Shown: piece after piece, positions 24,902 to 30,549 of the stretch
Numbering within the stretch: the first letter of the stretch is position 1
Layout of the letters: each line of letters opens with the position of its first letter
Source: an uncultured Oscillospiraceae bacterium
GTDB taxonomy: Bacteria; Bacillota; Clostridia; Oscillospirales; Acutalibacteraceae
Assembly: GCA_900539855.1 (NCBI GenBank)
Contig: UQDO01000027.1
Location: 1 to 30,549, forward strand
Direction of reading: 5' to 3'
Length of the DNA stretch: 30,549 nucleotides
Program-made: the position numbers and the translations under genes
Notes under the pieces: model-generated
The model's database searches: none
Told to the model about the DNA's origin: nothing
The model's input: only the letters and a program-made list of their open reading frames with translations

Positions 24902-24959
24902 ACATGATCTCCCTCTCTTTTTAAGGCTTATGTCAGTCTATGTAATAACTTACAACTAA

Positions 24960-24988
24960 ATATTACATCATGCTGCCTGTAAAGTCAA
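24960..24988 (-). promoter_or_regulatory. Promoter of the zinc-ribbon protein gene
   Basis: On the minus strand TTGACT (24988-24983) and TAATAT (24965-24960) are 17 bases apart, 58 bases before the ATG. Confidence 0.7.
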
Positions 24989-25021
24989 GGGCAATATAAG
25001 GTCTGTAAAACATTTATTACC

Positions 25022-25066
25022 ATTAAAAGCGGACCGACTGAAGCTTCTAAGCCTCAGCCGGTCCGC
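25022..25066 (-). terminator. Terminator of the YidC-fusion operon
   Basis: The segment 25029-25066 folds into an almost continuous stem. In the minus transcript the two non-Watson-Crick positions become G-U pairs, and TTTTAATG follows. On the plus strand the same positions are A-C mismatches, so the structure is built for the minus direction. It lies 41 bases past the cytidylyltransferase stop. Confidence 0.85.
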
Positions 25067-25106
25067 CATATTACCTCCGGTTCTGAATATCTTCCGGCGG
25101 TCTTAT

Positions 25107-25997
25107 TTATACGTCATAGGTCTTGTCAAGTTTTTTTAGTTCGCCGAATGTGTCGATCTCGATAATATCGTCAAATGTACAGGGTCTTACCTCGACATTG
25201 TAATTGGCGGCGCAGAACTCAAGCGGCACCTGATCCCAATAGCGCTCCTTGCCCCCCGGTGACTCAAACACCTTCCTGACATCGGTATAAAGCTGTCTGC
25301 CATCCTTTTGATTCCAATATGATATACCGAACATATGATAGCAGTTTACACCGCCGACCTTGAGTTTGGTAATGACCTTTTTGGAATTTGTTTCAAAGCA
25401 CCAGTCGTCAGTCTCCTCAACCGGAACACCGAGGTAATTGGAGCTATACTGATATTTCTTTATAAGTTCACCGTTATACAGCAGCAGATCTGCCTCGGAA
25501 ACATACGCGTTTTCGAGAAGATCCCCGGCTGCCAGCACCGATGATATGTTGTTTGACTCATTGTATATCTTATTCTCTATAAATTTTATGCTGGGGTATT
25601 TATAAAGAAGCTGGTCAAACTGCTCTCCGAGGTATCCTCTTACTATATACACCTCTTCTATGCCTGCGGCATATATCGCATCAAGCAGGGAATCGATTAT
25701 CCTTTTTCCGTTGACCCTGACCAGCGGCTTCGGCGTATTCAGAGTTATCGGCACCATCCTTGAGCCGAAACCGGCGGCAATCAGAACCGCGCGTTTAACG
25801 CGGTAAGGCTCCAGGGCGGCAAGACCTTCATCCGTTATCATGCCGTCCTTTATAAACCCAATGTCATCAAGCTCACCGATTATACGGTTCGCATTTCCTA
25901 TTGACATCGAGAGGGAAGACGCTATCGACCTTTGGGACAGCCTGTCCTTTGTCAGTGCGAGCGTCTCCAACACGCTGAACTGCTTTTTGGTAATCAC
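25107..25997 (-). CDS. Winged-helix/CTP:phosphocholine-type cytidylyltransferase fusion
   Basis: A 296-residue protein. Residues 1-66 form a MarR-like winged helix (LSQRSIASSLSMSIGNANR, then FIKDGMITDEG). From 68 a nucleotidyltransferase domain of the LicC type follows: VLIAAGFGSRMVPITLNTPK (the GxGSR loop, Lys90), then EADLLLYNGEL where the metal-binding Asp should lie, and IDTFGELKKLD at the end. LicC enzymes make CDP-choline for decorating teichoic acids and polysaccharides. The substrate here may be choline phosphate or another alcohol phosphate such as glycerol phosphate (inference). It is the last gene of the YidC-fusion operon, 52 bases after the small membrane protein. The GTG start has GAGGA 7 bases upstream. 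Confidence 0.82.
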   Translation of the reverse strand: MITKKQFSVLETLALTKDRLSQRSIASSLSMSIGNANRIIGELDDIGFIKDGMITDEGLAALEPYRVKRAVLIAAGFGSRMVPITLNTPKPLVRVNGKRIIDSLLDAIYAAGIEEVYIVRGYLGEQFDQLLYKYPSIKFIENKIYNESNNISSVLAAGDLLENAYVSEADLLLYNGELIKKYQYSSNYLGVPVEETDDWCFETNSKKVITKLKVGGVNCYHMFGISYWNQKDGRQLYTDVRKVFESPGGKERYWDQVPLEFCAANYNVEVRPCTFDDIIEIDTFGELKKLDKTYDV

Positions 25998-26049
25998 AAT
26001 ACATTCCTCATTAAGCCTATGTAATAATATATTTGCTCAAAGCAAATCG

Positions 26050-26307
26050 TTATTCCGGCTTGCTTTCACTGTTTTCATCGACAGCATCTTCTGCCGGCTG
26101 CTCGGTCTCCTGCTCGTCGGTGACGACTATATCTTCCTCGACTTCCTTGTTGGTCTTTTCCTCAAGACCGAGTTTGTCCGAGACCTTCTTTTTTGCCTTT
26201 CTCCATGCAACAACGACAACCGCTGCAACGGCGATAGCCGCACCTGCGACAGCCTGAATTGCAAAGGTCATAACCGAAGGATCAATATAAGCGGTATTTA
26301 TCATCAT
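26050..26307 (-). CDS. Small acidic single-pass membrane protein
   Basis: An 85-residue protein with no recognised family. Residues 12-34 are a single membrane helix (VMTFAIQAVAGAAIAVAAVV), then a basic stretch (WRKAKKKVSDK) that should lie inside, then a 40-residue tail very rich in glutamate and aspartate. AGGAGA lies 6 bases before the ATG. It sits between the YidC/CDP-glycerol polymerase fusion (23 bases upstream) and the cytidylyltransferase (52 bases downstream), so it may be an accessory part of the same machine. Two consecutive ATGs open it; the second at 26304 is also possible. Confidence 0.75.
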   Translation of the reverse strand: MMINTAYIDPSVMTFAIQAVAGAAIAVAAVVVVAWRKAKKKVSDKLGLEEKTNKEVEEDIVVTDEQETEQPAEDAVDENSESKPE

Positions 26308-26330
26308 AAAAATTCTCCTTTATGTTTTAC

Positions 26331-28430
26331 TTATTTCTTTTTGCTTTTTGCCATTTTCACAAGGTCGTCAACGATATATTTTACGCCTGCTGCACCGTGT
26401 GTTCCCAATGCATAATAATAATGCTCGCGTATTTCTTTTATAATATCGTAATACTTGTCCTTGCCCAATAACATTTTAACAGTCTCTGCCGTTTTGTCAA
26501 GCTCATTTTTATTGAGCGAAAGACCTATTTTGTTGCGGAGCGCGATCTCCTGCGGTTCTTCGCCTATCACTGCATAATTCGGGTTTTCCATTTTCATCTT
26601 TGTATTGATGAACAGTGCCGGCTTGAGCGTTGCAAAGCAGAATTCAAGACCTATTCCGGACCAGTCGGTTATAAGCAGATCAGAGCTGTAGGTGGATGAA
26701 TTGCTCGAAAAGTCAAGTTCAAACACAAGACCGTCACCGATCTTATCCTTATATTTTTCAACTAAAGCATCCATTTTGGGCTTGAAGCGCTTCATATATT
26801 CCGGGTGCGGACGCACTATGATCTTATATTCATCGGAATACAGCTGCTCTATAAGCTTATCTATGCAGCTGTCGAGCAGGTTGTCCTCCTGCCACGACGG
26901 ACCTATAAGTATCTGCTTTCTGTCTCTTTCCGCTTTATCCATTGCCTCATAAGACTCTATAAGGTTGTCTATAAGAGGATATCCGAATTCGACCAGCGTT
27001 TTTTCTTTAGTGCCGTAGTATTTTTCGCTTGCCCTTACTTCGCGTGAAATATGCGGTCCGGTACAGAAGACAGTATCAAAATTATCGAGCGAGTGTTCCT
27101 TGAAGCCCATGCTCATGCTGGCGCTGTCATGCGGAACGAAAATATACTCGATATCCTTTCTCATATATGACCGTTTGATATAGTTGTTGTCAAGCTCAGG
27201 CGTAGTCATAATGACAATATCGGCATCCATTTTCATCATGAGCGGAATAAGTTTATTGACACCGATATAGTAAGGCTTTATGCGTGGCTCTTTTTCCGCC
27301 ATACGGAATATCTGATCGTCGGGATCATTTGTAATATAATGTATGGAAAGGTTGGTCTTTTTAAGCAGACCTTCGACAATTTCCTTGTAGTACTTATAGA
27401 AACCGCTTCTTTCGGAGTATATTACGATATGCTTGTTGGCTATCGTAAAGAACCTTTTATAATCAGCCTTTTCGCGCTTGGAGTTGGGATCCTTAGCGAA
27501 CATCTTTTTCTTTTCGCCGATGTTCTCCAGTGCAGCCAGTTCTTTTCGGCTTTCCTCAAGCTCTGCATAATTGACATACTTTTTAGGCGGTATGGCGGCA
27601 TTGAGCGCATAGAGCTGAACAATGGCAAGCAGGTTGCTGGCGACCCAATAAAGCGCAATACCGGCAGGAACGAAAAATCCAAGATAAAGCGAAAGACCTA
27701 CCGACAGCGCAAGCATGCCGTACTTGCTGACCTTTCCCTGTTCTGCCTGAAGGACATTTGATGCATTCTGGGCGGCGGAAAGGAGCAGTGACGAAAGACC
27801 TGCAACTATAGGCACTATGATCGAAATACCCCACACCTCGCTCGGGTTCCATGAAAGGTTGAATCCGAGAAAATGCAGGTCAAAGGACTTTATTTCGTCT
27901 ATGTATCCCAAAACGTCAATGCCGGGATATTTTGCGGCAAGTGAGGCAAAATCAAAATTCATATTGCCCGACTTTATAGCCTCTATTGCGGAAAGCTGCG
28001 CTGCCGACGATTCGGTATTGGCGTGTGCGGTCATTTCGGTGAGAGAGGCGATAAGCCCTTTATCCATATGAAAAATGTAGTCAAACGGGTGATAGATGAC
28101 TGCAACGACACCCATGAGCAGTATGAGCTGTACCGCAAGAGGTATAAGGCTTGCAAGCGGATGGTATTTTTCCTTTTTGTACAGCTTGGACTCTTCCTCG
28201 GCTATCGTATCGGGAGACCCGAAATATTTTGCCTTGATCCTGTTGACCTGAGGCTGTATCTGCACCATCTTGATGGAATTTTTCTGTATCCATACCGACA
28301 GCGGCAGCAGTATTATTTTTGTCAAAAATGTAAACAGGATTATTGCAAGCCCGTAGTCGCCCAGAAGTCTGTAGCAGAAATTCATGGCGTAACCAAGAGG
28401 TATCGCGATAATATCGGTTATTGTTTGCAC
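26331..28430 (-). CDS. YidC/Oxa1 insertase fused to CDP-glycerol polymerase (TagB/TagF-like)
   Basis: About 699 residues in two parts. Residues 1 to about 280 are a YidC/Oxa1 core with five hydrophobic segments; after the second comes the charged hairpin starting LSVWIQKNSIKMVQIQPQVN, and the groove position usually held by Arg in Gram-positive YidC is a Lys (FLTKIILLPL). A 30-residue charged linker follows. From about 330 the rest is a CDP-glycerol glycerophosphotransferase domain: FVPHDSASMS, then EFGYPLIDNL, RPHPEYMKRF and SDLLITDWSGIGLEF, the nucleotide-binding and catalytic signature of TagB/TagF enzymes that extend teichoic acid with glycerol phosphate. GTG at 28430 is preferred because GAGGGTG lies 7 bases upstream. 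It leads an operon with the small membrane protein and the cytidylyltransferase. Confidence 0.9.
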   Translation of the reverse strand: MQTITDIIAIPLGYAMNFCYRLLGDYGLAIILFTFLTKIILLPLSVWIQKNSIKMVQIQPQVNRIKAKYFGSPDTIAEEESKLYKKEKYHPLASLIPLAVQLILLMGVVAVIYHPFDYIFHMDKGLIASLTEMTAHANTESSAAQLSAIEAIKSGNMNFDFASLAAKYPGIDVLGYIDEIKSFDLHFLGFNLSWNPSEVWGISIIVPIVAGLSSLLLSAAQNASNVLQAEQGKVSKYGMLALSVGLSLYLGFFVPAGIALYWVASNLLAIVQLYALNAAIPPKKYVNYAELEESRKELAALENIGEKKKMFAKDPNSKREKADYKRFFTIANKHIVIYSERSGFYKYYKEIVEGLLKKTNLSIHYITNDPDDQIFRMAEKEPRIKPYYIGVNKLIPLMMKMDADIVIMTTPELDNNYIKRSYMRKDIEYIFVPHDSASMSMGFKEHSLDNFDTVFCTGPHISREVRASEKYYGTKEKTLVEFGYPLIDNLIESYEAMDKAERDRKQILIGPSWQEDNLLDSCIDKLIEQLYSDEYKIIVRPHPEYMKRFKPKMDALVEKYKDKIGDGLVFELDFSSNSSTYSSDLLITDWSGIGLEFCFATLKPALFINTKMKMENPNYAVIGEEPQEIALRNKIGLSLNKNELDKTAETVKMLLGKDKYYDIIKEIREHYYYALGTHGAAGVKYIVDDLVKMAKSKKK

Positions 28431-28450
28431 GCACTTCACCCTCACTATTT

Positions 28451-28480
28451 AATATTTTTATTGCAACAAGTAAAAATATT
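28451..28480. promoter_or_regulatory. Inverted repeat over the YidC-fusion start site
   Basis: AATATTTTTA at 28451-28460 and TAAAAATATT at 28471-28480 are a perfect 10-base inverted repeat with a 10-base spacer. It overlaps the -10 element and covers the expected transcription start, so it is a possible operator. Confidence 0.45.
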
Positions 28481-28506
28481 GTACCACATAATTTCACAAA
28501 TGTCTA
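28478..28506 (-). promoter_or_regulatory. Promoter of the YidC-fusion operon
   Basis: On the minus strand TAGACA (28506-28501) and TACAAT (28483-28478) are 17 bases apart, with an extended TGG before the -10. Confidence 0.75.
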
Positions 28507-28522
28507 TATCAAGTTTCATAAA

Positions 28523-28551
28523 TTGACAACAATACTTTACTGTGATATAAT
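28523..28551 (+). promoter_or_regulatory. Perfect consensus promoter of the sulfatase-like gene
   Basis: TTGACA (28523-28528), 17 bases, TATAAT (28546-28551), with the extended TGA directly before the -10. This is a full sigma-A consensus and should be strong unless repressed. It is back to back with the YidC-fusion promoter. Confidence 0.9.
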
Positions 28552-28599
28552 CAAAAAATGTACAACACAATCTGAAAACGGGAAGGGACGTATAACATT

Positions 28600-30375
28600 T
28601 TGAACACCGATAAATCTGAAATAAGATCCAAAACTATATTGAAAAAATTGTTTTTATCACTGTCGGTCGCGATCTTTTGCTCGTTTACGGTAATGTTCTT
28701 TGCGCCATTGGGCATTGTATACGGTAACATAAATCAATTCATATTTTCTCCCGGTGAGATCATCTGGATATTGATCGCGTTCTGTGCCGCTGCCACCGCC
28801 GTAATGACCGCCGTCGGCACTCTGCTGCCGCTTAAAGCGTCGCTTATATTGAACGCAATTGAATTTTCAGGAGGACTTTGCTGTTATGTTCAGTCGTTTT
28901 TCCTGAACGGTAAAATGGGCACACTGACCGGCGAAGGCGATCACTACAGCTTATCGACTGTTTTGGTGAATCTTCTGCTGTGGGTGCTTATAGCTGCTGT
29001 CATAATTGTCGGAGCAATACTTCTTATAAAGTTCAAAAAGGAACAGCTGGCGCGCAGTGTTGTCATGTTTCTGGCGCTGTCGCTTACAGTTATGCAGCTC
29101 ACGGCGTTTGTATCTACAGTGTTCACATCTGACGGTATGACCGGCTCCGGTGTACAAAAGAGCTATTACCTGAGCGATATCGGAGAATACGAAATATCTG
29201 ACGGCAAAAATACCGTAATGTTCATAATTGACACCTGCGACGGACGATATCTTGAACAGACCATATCGGAATACCCCGATATTTTTGACGGGCTCGACGG
29301 CTTTGTATATTATCCCAACGCCACCAGCACGCACAGCCGCACATACCCGTCTATGCCATATCTTCTGACCGGAGAAATATGCCACTTTGACAAGCCGTAC
29401 AGCGAGTTTGTAGATGAAGCATACAAGAACAACAGCTATATTGAGGATATAAAAGCAACCGGCTGCAATATAGGGCTCTACACAAACGATCAGTACGTTG
29501 CAAACAAGGGCATGGTATCTATTGACAACAGTGTGGATAACAGCAGACACTCGATATCTGTGACCGGAACACTGAAACAAATGGCAAAAATATCGTTGTA
29601 CCGTAATTTGCCGTATGCGCTCAAGGCACGTTTTGTATATGACAGTGCCCCTGTGAATCAAGGAGTCACAAGACTCCCGGCGGATATGCCTCAGAGGTGT
29701 GTCACTTCAGATGATGTCGCTTTTTACAACAGACTTGTTTCTGACGGTATCGCCGTTTCCGGCAGTTACTCAAAAGCATTCAGGCTGTATCATATGTGGG
29801 GCGCGCATCCGGGCGGCAAATTCGATCAGAACATGCAGCCTGCAAAGCAAGGCAGCACTACGCAATGCATACGCGGCAATTTCCTTATAATCCAGGACTA
29901 CATTAGGCAGATGAAAGAACTCGGCGTATATGAGGACTCCACCATAATTATAACTGCGGATCACGGATCGTCAAACGGGTCAAGTGACAAAAGACCTCTT
30001 GTGATTGATTTTGCACCTACCGTTGCAATGCTTGTGAAGCCTTCGGGCTGCGGTATGAGCAATGAGGGCGTTACTACATCGACGGCTCCGGTGTGTCATG
30101 CCGATCTGTTCTCGACGGTGATCGCGTCTTTAGACGGCAATTACGAAAAATACGGCACGCCGGTCTGGGATCACACAGAGGGTGAGCAGCGTACAAGGTA
30201 TTATTACAACCAGGCGCTTTATTCCGATGAGGACGGCGAAATAGCACTCAGAGAGTATGCCGTCACCGGCGACGCGCGCGATGTTTCGAACTGGAAGCTT
30301 ACGGGAAACGACTGGGATATACTGTACTCCGAAAGAGCGGTCTCAAAACACCGCCTGTCAGAGGTCAAAAAATAG
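28600..30375 (+). CDS. Membrane sulfatase-like/LTA-synthase-like protein
   Basis: A 591-residue protein with five membrane segments (about 15-38, 53-77, 80-103, 120-145, 152-173) and a C-terminal alkaline-phosphatase-superfamily domain outside the cell. Metal-site motifs are IIDTCDGRY (Asp211), the nucleophile region ATSTHSRTYPSMPYLLTG with several Thr/Ser candidates from 242, YHMWGAHPGG (His398, His403) and ITADHGSSNG (Asp454, His455). The layout matches LTA synthases and phosphoglycerol or phosphoethanolamine transferases, which move a phospho-alcohol from a lipid to a polymer or glycan; a plain sulfatase is less likely given the membrane part. The TTG start has GGAAGGGA 11 bases upstream. 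It is divergent from the YidC/CDP-glycerol polymerase operon and probably modifies or extends the same polymer (inference). Confidence 0.82.
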   Translation: MNTDKSEIRSKTILKKLFLSLSVAIFCSFTVMFFAPLGIVYGNINQFIFSPGEIIWILIAFCAAATAVMTAVGTLLPLKASLILNAIEFSGGLCCYVQSFFLNGKMGTLTGEGDHYSLSTVLVNLLLWVLIAAVIIVGAILLIKFKKEQLARSVVMFLALSLTVMQLTAFVSTVFTSDGMTGSGVQKSYYLSDIGEYEISDGKNTVMFIIDTCDGRYLEQTISEYPDIFDGLDGFVYYPNATSTHSRTYPSMPYLLTGEICHFDKPYSEFVDEAYKNNSYIEDIKATGCNIGLYTNDQYVANKGMVSIDNSVDNSRHSISVTGTLKQMAKISLYRNLPYALKARFVYDSAPVNQGVTRLPADMPQRCVTSDDVAFYNRLVSDGIAVSGSYSKAFRLYHMWGAHPGGKFDQNMQPAKQGSTTQCIRGNFLIIQDYIRQMKELGVYEDSTIIITADHGSSNGSSDKRPLVIDFAPTVAMLVKPSGCGMSNEGVTTSTAPVCHADLFSTVIASLDGNYEKYGTPVWDHTEGEQRTRYYYNQALYSDEDGEIALREYAVTGDARDVSNWKLTGNDWDILYSERAVSKHRLSEVKK

Positions 30376-30549
30376 AGATCGTCACAAACCGTCATAAATA
30401 TGTAGGTTTGTCAATGATGTGTTACAGATTGGAAAAAGTAAATAAGACCTGTTTGGGCGAGTGCCAGTTGAGAGGACGCATAGGAAAATTGTTATATCTG
30501 TGCTGATGGACGGATAACTGCTTTTGAAAATCCTCGAATGAATAAAACT

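Noticed and set aside
28951..29661. A 236-codon minus-strand frame inside the sulfatase-like gene
   Set aside because: Antisense shadow; composition follows the codon pattern of the plus-strand gene.
30376..30549. Possible gene start or terminator at the right edge
   Set aside because: Only a weak 7-base inverted repeat (ACAAACC/GGTTTGT) and no coding frame with a ribosome site are visible in these 174 bases.

Overview
The window looks like a chromosomal segment of an anaerobic Clostridia-type Firmicute, most likely an Oscillospiraceae/Ruminococcaceae-like gut lineage. This is inference from gene content: lysine synthesis through LL-diaminopimelate aminotransferase, a PdaB-like polysaccharide deacetylase of the type found in spore formers, three small conserved clostridial proteins, a YidC/teichoic-acid polymerase fusion, strong GGAGG ribosome sites and sigma-A-like promoters with 16-17 base spacers. 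I see no rRNA, tRNA, CRISPR array, transposase or phage gene.

Region 1 (138-6793, + strand) is one tight five-gene operon behind a near-consensus promoter and ended by a strong terminator. It encodes dapF, dapL, a polyprenyl-phosphate sugar phosphotransferase, an unusual nucleotidyltransferase fused to a YwlG/DUF436 domain, and a cytosolic toroid-fold enzyme resembling heparinase/lyase proteins. It joins the last steps of diaminopimelate/lysine supply to the start of surface glycan assembly.

Region 2 (6794-11194) is a regulated catabolic module. An AraC regulator is divergent from an operon of ferredoxin, FAD-dependent oxidoreductase and acetyl-xylan-esterase-like hydrolase. The shared intergenic region holds two good promoters and palindromes that could be operators.

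Region 3 (11195-16471) is housekeeping: an AI-2E family transporter, rsmA, three small clostridial proteins, a YfcE-like phosphodiesterase and citrate synthase. A 277-base intergenic stretch packed with six hairpins (16560-16836) follows and may be an interspersed repeat.

Region 4 (16862-22087) is a second sugar module. A GNAT-like acyltransferase and a Gfo/Idh/MocA dehydrogenase have their own units. A second dehydrogenase plus a TIM-barrel sugar isomerase/epimerase forms an operon divergent from a second AraC regulator, with face-to-face overlapping promoters.

Region 5 (22159-30375) is concerned with the cell envelope. It has the PdaB-like deacetylase, a zinc-ribbon membrane protein, and an operon encoding a YidC insertase domain fused to a CDP-glycerol polymerase domain, a small acidic membrane protein and a winged-helix/cytidylyltransferase fusion. 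Divergent from that operon is a five-helix membrane protein with a sulfatase/LTA-synthase-like catalytic domain, driven by a perfect consensus promoter. Together these suggest a locus for a phosphodiester-linked surface polymer, and it is the most unusual part of the window.
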